Of a stretch of DNA of 64,000 nt, positions 27,473 through 36,447 are shown one piece after another. The DNA comes from an uncultured Bacteroidales bacterium. GTDB taxonomy: Bacteria; Bacteroidota; Bacteroidia; Bacteroidales; UBA932. Made by a program: the position numbers and the translations under genes. The DNA lies in NCBI GenBank assembly GCA_900316245.1, contig ONCE01000017.1:46636-110635 (forward strand), written 5' to 3'. The notes below the pieces were generated by a model. That model was given only the letters and a program-made list of their open reading frames with translations. It was not told where the DNA came from and did no database searches. The stretch's first letter is position 1. The number at the start of each line of letters is the position of its first letter.

Positions 27473-28671
27473 CGCTTTAACCAGTTTTCTGGATTCTGGG
27501 GATCTGAACCCTTCCACAGTTCAAAGTGGAACAAGTCTTCCCCGCCTATGGTATCCACCGTGCCCACTTCCTGGCCGGTGGTTATTTTTTGTCCGGCCTT
27601 GACCGACACGGACTTGAGTTTGCTGTACAGGGTGAAGTACTCGCCGTGGTTCACCAGCACGCACTGGTTGTAACCGGGCAGCACCACAATCTGGCTCACC
27701 GTACCGTTGAACACGGCCTTGACCGGGGCCCCGCGGCGCACCACCAGCGTGACGCCGTTGTTCTGGGGCAGCTGCACATTCTGGTAAACCGGGTGGTTGT
27801 GCTTGCCGAAGCGTTCCACGATGGTTCCCTCCACCGGCCAGGGCAGTTTGCCCCGGTTGGCGGCGAACTCGTTGGAAAGCTTGGTGTCTACCGTTGTGGA
27901 AGTGGTCTTGGAACCGGCGCCCTTCTTGCCACCTCCACTGCTTTGCTTCTTGGTCTGCTGGCGGATCATATCCGCTATCTTGCGGTTGAGTTCCTGCTTC
28001 TGGCGGTTCTTCTCCTTGAGCTGCTTCTCGTAGGTCTTGCGGTCTTTCTTGAGCTTGTCCACCATCTTGGAGGCGTCGCCTTCCTCCGAACGCAGCTGCG
28101 TGCGCTCGTCCACGACCTTCTTCCTGACCTTTTCGGCTTCGGCTTTGAGCTTGTTCAGGCGGGTTTTCTGCACCTGCAGCTCGGCCTCGGCCTCCTTCAG
28201 CTTGAGGGCCTGCTGGCTCATCTGGGAAGAGAGGTTGCGCAGGTAGCCGAACCGGTTGAAAGCCTGGCCCACGGAGTTGCTGGACAGCACATACATATAC
28301 CAGAGGCGGCTGTCGCGGTTCTTGTAGGCGCCCTTGACCAGGCGGGAATAGTAGTAAGCCAGGGTATCCCGGCGGGCCTGCACGCGGTTGAGTTCCCGCT
28401 GGCAGATGCGCAGGGAATCGTTCAGGAGATTGAGGGTTTGGTCGTAACTGGCAATGAGCTGCTCACGGGCCGATATTTTCCGCCTCACCAGGGTAAGGCT
28501 GCTGAGGGCCTCCGAACTGCTCTTGCTGTTCTGGCTGAGCTTGCGGTTGAGGAGTTCGATGTCTTTCTCCAGTTGGGCGCGCTGGCTCTCCAGACGCTTC
28601 ACGGATGAACTCTGGGCCCCGGCGCTGACGGCGCAGAGGATCAGGAGCCCTATGAGGAGAAACTTTCTCAT
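27469..28671 (-). CDS. EnvC-like murein hydrolase activator (degenerate M23 peptidase)
   Basis: 400-residue periplasmic protein: signal peptide MRKFLLIGLLILCAVSAGAQ, long coiled coils (about 22-250), Lys/Ser linker (KKQSSGGGKKGAGSKTT), and a C-terminal LytM/M23 domain (about 290-400). The M23 zinc ligands are mostly replaced: the usual HxxxD strand reads NNGVTLVV, the LYAHL His is Ser (LYSKL), and only HFELW is kept. So it is probably an amidase activator in cell division like EnvC, not an enzyme. ATGA overlap with the upstream TPR gene. Confidence 0.88.
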   Translation of the reverse strand: MRKFLLIGLLILCAVSAGAQSSSVKRLESQRAQLEKDIELLNRKLSQNSKSSSEALSSLTLVRRKISAREQLIASYDQTLNLLNDSLRICQRELNRVQARRDTLAYYYSRLVKGAYKNRDSRLWYMYVLSSNSVGQAFNRFGYLRNLSSQMSQQALKLKEAEAELQVQKTRLNKLKAEAEKVRKKVVDERTQLRSEEGDASKMVDKLKKDRKTYEKQLKEKNRQKQELNRKIADMIRQQTKKQSSGGGKKGAGSKTTSTTVDTKLSNEFAANRGKLPWPVEGTIVERFGKHNHPVYQNVQLPQNNGVTLVVRRGAPVKAVFNGTVSQIVVLPGYNQCVLVNHGEYFTLYSKLKSVSVKAGQKITTGQEVGTVDTIGGEDLFHFELWKGSDPQNPENWLKR

Positions 28672-30308
28672 TGCTTCTTGCCGGCTTCATCCAGGCGCTG
28701 GGCCTGGCTGCGGTAGACCTGGGCGGTATCGGCCTCTCCGAGGGCCTCCAGCACGGTGGCGTAGTGACGCAGGATGACGGCGCTCTCCTTGCCGCCATAG
28801 AGCATGGCGTGCTTGAAGAAGGGCTTGGCCTCCAGGTCCTTGCCCATCAGGTGCAGGATCCAGGCGAAGGTGTCCAGGTACGTAGCGTTGTCCGGTTCCT
28901 GCTCTACCGTTTTCTTGGACATGGCATACGCCTTCTTGAGTTCCTTTCCTTCCAGGCTCAGATAATAGGCGTAGTTGTTGAGGACCGGAGCGTAATTGGG
29001 GTCTATCTTGAGGGCGTTCTTGTACGCCTTGTAGGCGCCCTTGAGGTCTCCCAGGGAATGGTAGGCGTCTCCCAGCTGGCTCCAGGCATTGAGGCAGATC
29101 TTGTTGTCCTTGGGGTAGCGGGCCAGCAGCATCTTGCTGGTGGTGACTATGGCGTCATAGTCTTCCAGGTTGTAACTGCCCAGGTTGGCGTAATCCAGAA
29201 AAGCGAGTTCGTCAAAGCGCTCATAGGCCTTCATAGACTGCTCCCGCATCTCTTCCCACTTGCCCTGCAGTTGCAGATACTGGATATAAGTAGCCGTATG
29301 CTGCAGACTGCCGGGATACAGCAGGGCGTTCCTCTGGAACCACTTGCCGGCTTCTTCTTCGCGGCCGGTACTGTAATAATAAGTACCCACGGTGGAGATG
29401 AGGGTGCTGTCCGTAGGATGGGCGGCGGCGGCCTTCAGGGCCAGGGAATCAAAGCCCGCCCGGTGGATCTGGAGAATTTTGGGGTCCAGGGAACGGGTAA
29501 GGTTACCCAGGTACATACTCTTGCTCTGGGCCTGCACGTCTTCCGAAGAGAAGAAGGGTTCCAGGGTCTTGAAATAGTCCGGATACCGGCGCATATGGCG
29601 GTATACTTCGGATTTGCCCAGGATGGCCGGGATATAGCTGCTGTCCAGCGACAGGGCTTCTTCATAGCGGGACAGGGCCAGGGAATCCTTGTAATCCGAG
29701 AGGTAATAGTCTCCCAGCATGGACAGGACGGAGGGAACGGAGTACTGCTCGTTGAACTGTTCCAGGAGGGCGGCACCCTGGTCCTGCTGGCCCATAGCTG
29801 TATAAACGTCGTATCTGGTGCGGATGACTTCTTCCGAGAGACCGCGCTGCTTCTCCACCTCATCCAGGGCAGTGAGGGCCTTTTCGTACTGCTGGTTCTG
29901 GAGATAGAGGTCCAAAAGGTCGTAATGGGTTCCCTCGTTGTCCGGGAAATCCTTTACCATCGACTCATAGAGTTCGATACCCTTCAGGGGCTTGTTCTGG
30001 AGAATCTGCAGACGGGCCTGCAGGCGGCGGTACCAGTAGTTGGTGCTGTCCAGGGCCACGGCCTTCTCACTGGCCTGGGTGGCGGCTTCCAGGTCTGCAT
30101 CCCGCATCGCCGAAAGGGCCAGGTAGTACCAGACGGCGTCGTTGCCCGGCTGGGCTATGGAAAGGGTATGCAGCAGTTGGCGCGCCTGCTTGTTTCTTCC
30201 GTTGGTATAAAGAGTAACCGCGTCCACCAGATTGGCGTCCGTTTCCTGGGCGGGAACGGGGAGTGCGCACAGGCACACAAGGGCGAGGCTTACTAGGATT
30301 CGTTTCAT
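28668..30308 (-). CDS. Exported tetratricopeptide-repeat protein
   Basis: 546 residues from ATG 30308. Signal peptide MKRILVSLALVCLCALPVPAQ, then TPR units along almost the whole length (for example NDAVWYYLALSAMRDADLEAA, shown in part; AWSQLGDAYHSLGDLKGAYK; NYAYYLSLEGKELKKAYAMS). It is a protein-interaction scaffold in the periplasm or outer membrane; the exact partner is unknown, but translational coupling (ATGA) with the EnvC-like protein suggests a joint role in envelope or division. Confidence 0.85.
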   Translation of the reverse strand: MKRILVSLALVCLCALPVPAQETDANLVDAVTLYTNGRNKQARQLLHTLSIAQPGNDAVWYYLALSAMRDADLEAATQASEKAVALDSTNYWYRRLQARLQILQNKPLKGIELYESMVKDFPDNEGTHYDLLDLYLQNQQYEKALTALDEVEKQRGLSEEVIRTRYDVYTAMGQQDQGAALLEQFNEQYSVPSVLSMLGDYYLSDYKDSLALSRYEEALSLDSSYIPAILGKSEVYRHMRRYPDYFKTLEPFFSSEDVQAQSKSMYLGNLTRSLDPKILQIHRAGFDSLALKAAAAHPTDSTLISTVGTYYYSTGREEEAGKWFQRNALLYPGSLQHTATYIQYLQLQGKWEEMREQSMKAYERFDELAFLDYANLGSYNLEDYDAIVTTSKMLLARYPKDNKICLNAWSQLGDAYHSLGDLKGAYKAYKNALKIDPNYAPVLNNYAYYLSLEGKELKKAYAMSKKTVEQEPDNATYLDTFAWILHLMGKDLEAKPFFKHAMLYGGKESAVILRHYATVLEALGEADTAQVYRSQAQRLDEAGKKQ

Positions 30309-30312
30309 TTTG

Positions 30313-30320
30313 CAAAAATA
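30313..30320 (-). promoter_or_regulatory. Minus-7 box TATTTTTG for TPR gene
   Basis: TAnnTTTG match only 4 bases before ATG 30308, implying a leaderless mRNA. It lies within the minus-33/minus-7 spacer of the divergent sigma-factor promoter. Confidence 0.55.
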
Positions 30321-30331
30321 CGGGTTTTTCT

Positions 30332-30339
30332 TATATTTG
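30332..30339 (+). promoter_or_regulatory. Promoter of ECF sigma gene: TTTG-N19-TATATTTG
   Basis: Both boxes are visible: TTTTG at 30308-30312 and TATATTTG at 30332-30339 with a 19-base spacer, an ideal match to the Bacteroidota consensus. Confidence 0.65.
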
Positions 30340-30369
30340 TTCTCCACTAAAACAAATTTCGGACCCCTT

Positions 30370-30966
30370 TTGAAACGTTTTTGGTCAAATCTGCATCTTA
30401 TACAGTGGACAAGAGATGATGAGTCTCCTGGCGGAGCATCGTCCCCGGAGCGGCTGGCCGCCGCTTGCAAGGAAGGAGACCGCAACGCCCAAAAGCGTTT
30501 GTTTGATGCCCTGGCACCCAGAATGATGGCGGTCTGCCTCCGTTATATGGGAAACAGGGAAGACGCGGAAGACGTTCTGCAAGAAGGGTTTATCACCTTG
30601 TTTACCAAGTTGGACAGCTACGAAGGTACCGGATCCTTCGACGGCTGGGCGAGAAGAGTCTTTATCAACACTGCACTGATGCATCTCAGGAAAACGGATG
30701 CCCTGGGTCTGAGCGATGACATAAGCGAAGCCCACGGCCTGTTTACGGAGGAGGCCACGCCCCTGGAAAAAATGGGGTACAAGGAACTGGTCCGGCTCAT
30801 TGAAGCCCTCCCGCCAGACGCCCGAACGGTCTTCAACATGTACGTGGTGGAAGGATATTCCCACAAGGAAATCGCCCAGGAGCTGGGATGCACGGAAGCC
30901 ACCTCGCGCTCCAAGTTGCAACGCGCCAGGCTTCGCCTGCAGGAAATGATAAAAGAAGCAAAATGA
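30370..30966 (+). CDS. RNA polymerase ECF-type sigma factor
   Basis: About 198 residues. Sigma-70 region 2 (RLFDALAPRMMAVCLRYMGNREDAEDVLQEGFI, shown in two parts: RLFDALAPRMMAVCLRYMGN and REDAEDVLQEGFITLF) and region 4 (VEGYSHKEIAQELGCTEATS) are clear. No in-frame ATG lies between the promoter at 30332 and the conserved region; the best start is TTG 30370 (then KRFWSNL), with CTG 30391 as the alternative. It overlaps the next gene by ATGA, the usual arrangement for a sigma factor and its anti-sigma partner. Confidence 0.88.
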   Translation: MKRFWSNLHLIQWTRDDESPGGASSPERLAAACKEGDRNAQKRLFDALAPRMMAVCLRYMGNREDAEDVLQEGFITLFTKLDSYEGTGSFDGWARRVFINTALMHLRKTDALGLSDDISEAHGLFTEEATPLEKMGYKELVRLIEALPPDARTVFNMYVVEGYSHKEIAQELGCTEATSRSKLQRARLRLQEMIKEAK

Positions 30967-32153
30967 CAGAGAAAGATTTCGACATACAAGTAAGAAACCT
31001 CTTACAGAACGCACAGGAGCCCGTCTCTCCCAAAGTTTGGGAGGGCGTGCAGGCCGCTCTTGACAAGCCTGCCCGCGTGATCCCGCTGCGTTTCTGGGGC
31101 TACGCCTGCGCCCTGGCCGCCGCCGCGGCCGTAGTGCTCTTCGTGCTCATCAAGCCCGCTGCCCCGGTTGTAGAACCCGAACATTCTAACCCATCTATAT
31201 TTATGTCTGAGGCTTCCGGGGAAACGGTGCCCCAAACGGAGATTGTTCCTACCCAGGAAGAAACTCCCGTCCAGTTGGTACAGCTTCCCCGGAGACAACC
31301 TCGTTTAATGGCTCAGGCAGAGCCCGCCGCTCCTGCTGTGGAGGAGGAAGCCCCCGTTGCAGAAGAGGCCCCTGTTGTTGAGCAAGCCCCGGCCCTTGAG
31401 GAGGAAGCTCCCGTATCGGCCCTTATCCCTGAACAGAAGGCCCAGGAAAATGACCAGGCCCTCCTGAACCAGATGGCCTTTGAAGAGGAAAAGGCCTCGC
31501 GTCCGGCTGCAGGCGGCTTCTCCGTCCTGGCCTTCGGTAACATCCAGAGCACCCAGCGCGGCGGCATCCGCGGAGATTTCCACCGCTATGGCGCCCCGGC
31601 CCTCAACGCCGGCGTGGGTATCATCAACGAAAGCCCCGAGGTAAGTTTCAGCCTGCCGTTCTCCGTAGGTCTGGGCGTCCAGTTCAACCTGAACCAGCGT
31701 TGGGCCCTGGGAACCGGCATCCGCTACACCAACCTGCAGCGTACGTTTGTGGGAGACTTCAAGGGAGAAGGCTTCTACCTGGCCCAGACGGACATTGACA
31801 ACCAGCAGCACTGGCTGGGCGTCCCGCTCAATGTCTATTACAACTTTGTAAACACAAGCCGCTGGCGTATCCACGCCTTTGCCGGCGGTTCCGCAGAATG
31901 GCTGCTCGATAACCATTTCCTCATCCACAGCAGTCCCAGCGACATCCACCACCACCTGAAGGGTGAGCACACCCAGTGGTCCGGTGCCGTGGGTCTGGGC
32001 GTGGAATTCAAGATTACCCCGTTCCTGGGCTTATACGTAGACCCCAGTTTCCGTTACTTCTTCAACACGGATCTTCAGCCCAGGTCCCTGCGCACCATCC
32101 AGCCCCTCCGCTTCGACGTGGAGGCCGGTCTGCGCTTCTCGATTGGAAAATAA
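30963..32153 (+). CDS. Anti-sigma-like protein fused to outer-membrane-type beta-barrel
   Basis: 396 residues. Residues 1-43 are a soluble N-terminal part (MTEKDFDIQVRNLLQNAQEP), positioned like a cytoplasmic sigma-binding segment; 44-63 is one hydrophobic helix; 70-180 is a low-complexity Glu/Pro/Ala/Val stretch long enough to span the periplasm; from about 200 to the end is a beta-barrel of the PorT/OMP_b-brl kind (SLPFSVGLGVQFNLNQRWAL, PLRFDVEAGLRFSIGK). The ATGA overlap with the sigma gene supports an anti-sigma or sensory role. Whether the barrel truly enters the outer membrane is inference. Confidence 0.75.
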   Translation: MTEKDFDIQVRNLLQNAQEPVSPKVWEGVQAALDKPARVIPLRFWGYACALAAAAAVVLFVLIKPAAPVVEPEHSNPSIFMSEASGETVPQTEIVPTQEETPVQLVQLPRRQPRLMAQAEPAAPAVEEEAPVAEEAPVVEQAPALEEEAPVSALIPEQKAQENDQALLNQMAFEEEKASRPAAGGFSVLAFGNIQSTQRGGIRGDFHRYGAPALNAGVGIINESPEVSFSLPFSVGLGVQFNLNQRWALGTGIRYTNLQRTFVGDFKGEGFYLAQTDIDNQQHWLGVPLNVYYNFVNTSRWRIHAFAGGSAEWLLDNHFLIHSSPSDIHHHLKGEHTQWSGAVGLGVEFKITPFLGLYVDPSFRYFFNTDLQPRSLRTIQPLRFDVEAGLRFSIGK

Positions 32154-32154
32154 C

Positions 32155-32988
32155 TTAACCTTTAAATATTCCAAAGAAGGCCGATCCACTGCCCGACATC
32201 GCGGCATAGATTGCGCCTTTTTTGTATAGTTCCTCTTTCACCTCAGCCAGGGCCGGATACTTGGCAAACACCGTCTGCTCAAAATCGTTATCCAGACAGT
32301 CTTTCCAGCTGCACACCGGACGGCGCAGGATCTCTTTCAGCGGCACCTCGGGCTCGTGGGGGACTATTCCGCGATAGGCATCTGCCGTAGAGACGGCTAT
32401 GCCTTCCGGAATGAACACTTCTACGCGGTATCCCGTCAAATCCAACTCAAACGGCTCCAGAATCTCTCCGCGGCCGCTTCCGAACATAGGGCGGTTGTAG
32501 ATGAAGAAGGCGCAGTCGCTGCCCAGCTGGGCGGCGTAGGAAGCCAGCTGCTCGTCGCTAAGCTCAAGATTCACCAGGGTGGAGATCATCCTCAGGGCAA
32601 AGGCGGCGTCCGAGGAGCCGCCTCCCAGGCCGGCCCCCACCGGAGAACGCTTCTCCAGATAGATCTTCATAGGCGGCAGGTCGTACTGGGCGTTCAGAAG
32701 GAAATACGCCTTGGCCGTAAGGTCCTTGAGGGGGTCCCAGTCCACGCCTTCGCGGCGGGCCAGAGTGATCATCAGCTTCCCGTCTTCCGAAATGGCCTGG
32801 GTGAGCGAAGGATACTGCTCCCGGAGACCCGATAAGGTGCGGCTGTAGTCATCTCCGGTAATGATTTCCAGGCAGTCGGCTATGCCGGGATAGGGAAGGA
32901 AGAGGGTCTCCAAATCGTGGTACCCGTCTTCCCGCTTCCGCAGGACCTTCAGTCCCAGGTTGATCTTGACGTTGGGATAGCAAATCAT
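32155..32988 (-). CDS. ispE: 4-diphosphocytidyl-2-C-methyl-D-erythritol kinase
   Basis: GHMP-family kinase of the MEP isoprenoid pathway. 277 residues from ATG 32988 (MICYPNVKINLGLKVL). The ATP-binding glycine/serine loop is SPVGAGLGGGSSDAAFAL and the C-terminal motif is AAMSGSGSAFFGIF. The substrate-site DGYHDLETLF is also present. Start chosen because the promoter box lies 5 bases upstream. Confidence 0.94.
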   Translation of the reverse strand: MICYPNVKINLGLKVLRKREDGYHDLETLFLPYPGIADCLEIITGDDYSRTLSGLREQYPSLTQAISEDGKLMITLARREGVDWDPLKDLTAKAYFLLNAQYDLPPMKIYLEKRSPVGAGLGGGSSDAAFALRMISTLVNLELSDEQLASYAAQLGSDCAFFIYNRPMFGSGRGEILEPFELDLTGYRVEVFIPEGIAVSTADAYRGIVPHEPEVPLKEILRRPVCSWKDCLDNDFEQTVFAKYPALAEVKEELYKKGAIYAAMSGSGSAFFGIFKG

Positions 32989-32993
32989 GTTCA

Positions 32994-33001
32994 CAAATTT
33001 A
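32994..33001 (-). promoter_or_regulatory. Minus-7 box TAAATTTG for ispE
   Basis: TAnnTTTG match 5 bases before ATG 32988; implies a leaderless mRNA. Confidence 0.55.
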
Positions 33002-33115
33002 ATCAAGAATCGTAAGAAACACACAAAATACCGTCTCAAACAACACAACTTTTTTTACGATTATAGGATTTCTCGCCGCCTTTTCCCACCTTGCCGGCCA
33101 CAAAACTTGTGAACT

Positions 33116-34342
33116 ATGCGTAAGTGGATTGGTTTGTTATGCCTTGTAAGCTTGGTCTCCTGTAATGAGCCGCTGCTGGACTCCCTCCCCCGCTTTATGC
33201 GGGAGCAGGGCCGCCACGTCCGGGGCGGCGAGCCGGGGGACACTTCATCGGCCCGCCCTCCTTTGCCCGGTCCGGAGCCCTCCGCGCCGGAATATGTGCC
33301 CTCCGTCTATGCCACGGCCCTGCATTTCCGGGATTCGGTGAACTGGCGGCTGGACAGCCTGGGGGCGGCGGAGGTCCTTTTCTTCAAAGACGGCGCCCTG
33401 GTGCGGCGGCAGCAGGTTTCCTCGCCCCCGGACCCGGAGCGGCACCGCATCTGGAACGGACAGCTTTGGACCGACTATACGGACGGCCGCGAAACCGTCC
33501 TGCTCTGCGACGGGCTGGAGCGTTTCCGCTATCAGGGAGAGGAACTCTTACGGGGCTTCCTGATAGTAGACGGGGATGTTCACACCCTTGGTCAACGCCC
33601 GGGAAACGGCGGGTTTTGCTACCGGATCAACGGGGAACCCATCTTTTCCCAGGACAAGGGCAGCGTGCTGGGAAGCCCTTCCGGCCCGGCCTGGAAGGGC
33701 GGCGCGCTGAATCTGGACGGCGGGGAGGTCTATTACAGTTACAAGACGGACCATATCTATTATGTGATGAAGGGCGGGATGACCTTCCGCGTGGTCCCGG
33801 ACAAGACTTTTGACGCCCTCTATGACCTGAAGGTCCACGGCGGGCATCTGTGGAGCATCCAAAAGAAGGCCAACAAGCTCTCCCTGGTCTGTGACGACGA
33901 AGCCCGACCCCTGGACGTCACGGCTTCCGACGCCTATTCCTGCCGGCTGGTGCCCACCGGAGACCAGGTGCAGGTACTGGGGTGCAGCCGCCTGGGGGGC
34001 GGATGGTATTCCTTCTGGCTGGCGCCTTTCGACACCGGCACTCCCCTCTCCAAAGGTACGGGCCGATCGTTGAAGAGCGAACTGTGCTATCGGGACCCGG
34101 ACACCCTCCTGGCCGATGTGAATGACGACGGCCTCCTGCTTAAACTCCAGTTTGACAGCGTGGATCTGGTCATTCCGTCCAAGGTTTACACCGGCCCTTC
34201 GGCCCGGAATCTCTTCCTGACCCAAAGCCACTTTGCCGCGGGGCTCTCCCATAGCGGCACCGGTCCCCACCTCCTTTTGTACGACACAAAAAAGTATTCC
34301 CTTTCCTTCAACGGCTATTTCACTTCTGTCCTAATCGAATAA
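33116..34342 (+). CDS. Lipoprotein of unknown function
   Basis: 408 residues with signal peptide and lipobox MRKWIGLLCLVSLVSC (Cys16). After a Pro/Gly-rich segment (about 35-60) the rest is beta-strand-rich with repeated short Gly/Asp turns (FLIVDGDVHTLGQRPGNGG, RINGEPIFSQDKGS), resembling a propeller-like or WG-like fold, but no family is recognised. It is 3 bases upstream of comM in the same orientation. GC content of the segment is high relative to its neighbours. Confidence 0.7.
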   Translation: MRKWIGLLCLVSLVSCNEPLLDSLPRFMREQGRHVRGGEPGDTSSARPPLPGPEPSAPEYVPSVYATALHFRDSVNWRLDSLGAAEVLFFKDGALVRRQQVSSPPDPERHRIWNGQLWTDYTDGRETVLLCDGLERFRYQGEELLRGFLIVDGDVHTLGQRPGNGGFCYRINGEPIFSQDKGSVLGSPSGPAWKGGALNLDGGEVYYSYKTDHIYYVMKGGMTFRVVPDKTFDALYDLKVHGGHLWSIQKKANKLSLVCDDEARPLDVTASDAYSCRLVPTGDQVQVLGCSRLGGGWYSFWLAPFDTGTPLSKGTGRSLKSELCYRDPDTLLADVNDDGLLLKLQFDSVDLVIPSKVYTGPSARNLFLTQSHFAAGLSHSGTGPHLLLYDTKKYSLSFNGYFTSVLIE

Positions 34343-34345
34343 ACT

Positions 34346-35905
34346 ATGCTGGTCAACATTCACGGAGCCAAGTGCGTGGGCATCGAGGCCGTTCCCGTCA
34401 CCGTAGAGGTGGAAATTACCCTCGGAATAGGTATCCATCTGGTAGGGCTGGCCGATGCCGCCGTCAAGGAGAGTCTTCTCAGGACCGTCACTGCCCTGCA
34501 GGCCAAAGGGTTTCACGTGCCTGGAAAAAAGATAGTCATCAACCTGGCCCCGGCCGATATGCACAAGCAGGGCAGCGGCTACGACATTCCCATTGCCCTG
34601 GGCGTCATTGCGGCCTCCGGCCAGCGGGGGCTGCCGGAACTGGAAAAGTACCTTATTATGGGCGAACTGGGCCTGGACGCCAGCGTAAGGCCGGTCAGCG
34701 GGGCCCTTCCGATGGTGGAACTGGCCCGGAAACTGGGCTACAAGGGCTGCATCCTGCCCGAAGAAAGCGCCCTGGAGGCGGTGGACTATGACGACACGCT
34801 GCTCTTTGGCGTACGCACCCTGGACGATGTCCTGCGCATCCTCTCCGGGAACGATGATGTGTCGGACCTTCTCATCTGGAATACCGAGGCGTACCACCGC
34901 GCCCTGGCCGAACAGCCCCTGAAGGAAAAGAGCTATATGGATTTTGCCGAAATCCTGGGCCAGGAGGGCGCCAAACGCGGGGTGGAGATTGCCTGCGCCG
35001 GCGGGCACAATGTACTTCTGGTGGGAGCACCGGGCAGCGGGAAGAGCTCCATCGCCAAGGCCCTGGCGGGCATCCTGCCGCCTATGACGAGGGAGGAGAG
35101 CGCCATTACGTCGAAGGTATATTCCGTGGCGGGGCGCTCCGGCGGCGGGGTGGGGCTTATGCGCACGAGGCCCTTCCGGGCGCCGCACATATCGGCCTCC
35201 AAGGCGGCTATGCTGGGAGGCGGCAGCGGGGACAATATCCTCCCGGGAGAGGTCTCCCTGGCCACCAACGGAGTGCTTTTTGCCGATGAATTTTGTGAGG
35301 CTCCTAAATCTACCCTGGAGGCCCTCCGGGCGCCTATGGAAGACCGCAAGGTAACCATCTCCCGCCTCAAGGCCAAGATTGAGTATCCGGCCTCCTTTAT
35401 GCTGGTAGCGGCCTCCAATCCCTGCCCCTGCGGCTATTACGGCGAAGGGGACCGCTGCACCTGCACCCCGGGCCAGCGCCTCAACTACCTCGCCAAGCTC
35501 TCCGGGCCCATTATGGACCGCATTGATATCCAACTTTGGGTCCATCCGGTGGAGACCACGGTGCTGGTGCGGGGCGGGAAGGCGGAGCCCTCGGCAGAGA
35601 TTGCGAAACGGGTGCTTCGGGCCCGGGAGATCCAGAGGGAGCGGCTGGGGGGCAGCGGCATCTTCACCAACGCCGAAATGTCTTCCAAGCAGCTGGAGAC
35701 GTTCTGCCCGCTGGACGAGGACTGCAAGGTCCTCCTGGAGCGGCTCATCGACAAGCTGGGCCTCAGTGCCCGCGCCTACACGCGCATCATCAAGATAGCC
35801 CGCACCATAGCCGATCTTGCCGGATCGGCCCGGATTCTGCCGGTCCATCTCTCCGAAGCCGCCAGCTACCGCTTCCTGGACCGAAGGAATATCCTGGAAC
35901 TATAG
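34346..35905 (+). CDS. comM: YifB/ComM family Mg-chelatase-like AAA ATPase
   Basis: 519 residues. N-terminal Lon-protease-like domain (IGIHLVGLADAAVKESLLR, KIVINLAPADMHKQGSGYD), then an AAA+ domain with Walker A GAPGSGKS at 227-234 and Walker B GVLFADEF, a Cys-rich segment (NPCPCGYYGEGDRCTC), and the C-terminal Mg_chelatase_C domain. In other bacteria ComM is a branch-migration helicase in natural transformation; in Bacteroidota its role is untested. Confidence 0.92.
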   Translation: MLVNIHGAKCVGIEAVPVTVEVEITLGIGIHLVGLADAAVKESLLRTVTALQAKGFHVPGKKIVINLAPADMHKQGSGYDIPIALGVIAASGQRGLPELEKYLIMGELGLDASVRPVSGALPMVELARKLGYKGCILPEESALEAVDYDDTLLFGVRTLDDVLRILSGNDDVSDLLIWNTEAYHRALAEQPLKEKSYMDFAEILGQEGAKRGVEIACAGGHNVLLVGAPGSGKSSIAKALAGILPPMTREESAITSKVYSVAGRSGGGVGLMRTRPFRAPHISASKAAMLGGGSGDNILPGEVSLATNGVLFADEFCEAPKSTLEALRAPMEDRKVTISRLKAKIEYPASFMLVAASNPCPCGYYGEGDRCTCTPGQRLNYLAKLSGPIMDRIDIQLWVHPVETTVLVRGGKAEPSAEIAKRVLRAREIQRERLGGSGIFTNAEMSSKQLETFCPLDEDCKVLLERLIDKLGLSARAYTRIIKIARTIADLAGSARILPVHLSEAASYRFLDRRNILEL

Positions 35906-35990
35906 TTTCTCCCCGAAGGGAGGGCTATGGGATGTCAGGGGGTGGACAAGCCCCCTGACATCCTACAGCCCTCCCTATTCGACGAGAAAC
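35905..35990. repeat. Long imperfect palindrome after comM
   Basis: The arms 35917-35942 and 35951-35976 are complementary at 24 of 26 positions around an 8-base loop, and outer GTTTCTC (35905-35911) pairs with GAGAAAC (35984-35990). The hairpin starts at the comM stop codon and ends 16 bases before the tsaE promoter box. It may act as a terminator or be a copy of a dispersed palindromic repeat. Confidence 0.65.
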
Positions 35991-36006
35991 ATCTAACTTT
36001 TATTGT

Positions 36007-36014
36007 TATCTTTG
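36007..36014 (+). promoter_or_regulatory. Minus-7 box TATCTTTG for tsaE
   Basis: Exact consensus, 4 bases before ATG 36019; implies a leaderless mRNA. Confidence 0.6.
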
Positions 36015-36018
36015 TAGT

Positions 36019-36444
36019 ATGAAAAAGGAGATTGTCATTGCGGGTCTGGAAGACCTGGAGCGGGCCGCCAAGGAGTTTTTGGAGGCCATAGGCGGTAATA
36101 CGCTCATTGCTTTCTATGCCCCTATGGGCGCCGGCAAGACCACTTTCACCACGGCCCTCTGCAAGGCGCTGGGCGTGCAGGAAGACGCCGTGAGCTCCCC
36201 CACCTTCGCCATCGTCAACGAGTACCGCGGAGGGCTGGGACAGCCCATCTTCCACTTTGACTTCTACCGCATCGAGAACCCTTCCGAAGCCTTGGACATC
36301 GGCCTGTATGACTATCTGGATTCCGGGTATCTGTGTCTGATGGAATGGCCGGAAAACATTGAAGGCCTCTTGCCGGAAGAGACCCTCAAAGTTTCCATTT
36401 CCGTCCAGCCGGACGGTTCCCGCCTGGTAAGCTGGGAAGACTAG
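36019..36444 (+). CDS. tsaE: tRNA threonylcarbamoyladenosine biosynthesis ATPase TsaE
   Basis: P-loop ATPase that, with TsaB, TsaC and TsaD, makes t6A37 in ANN-decoding tRNAs. 141 residues, typical size. Walker A is APMGAGKTTFT; SSPTFAIVNEY and HFDFYRI are hallmark segments, and CLMEWPENIEGLLPE holds the conserved EWP. It converges with the CotH gene 3 bases away. Confidence 0.94.
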   Translation: MKKEIVIAGLEDLERAAKEFLEAIGGNTLIAFYAPMGAGKTTFTTALCKALGVQEDAVSSPTFAIVNEYRGGLGQPIFHFDFYRIENPSEALDIGLYDYLDSGYLCLMEWPENIEGLLPEETLKVSISVQPDGSRLVSWED

Positions 36445-36447
36445 CTT

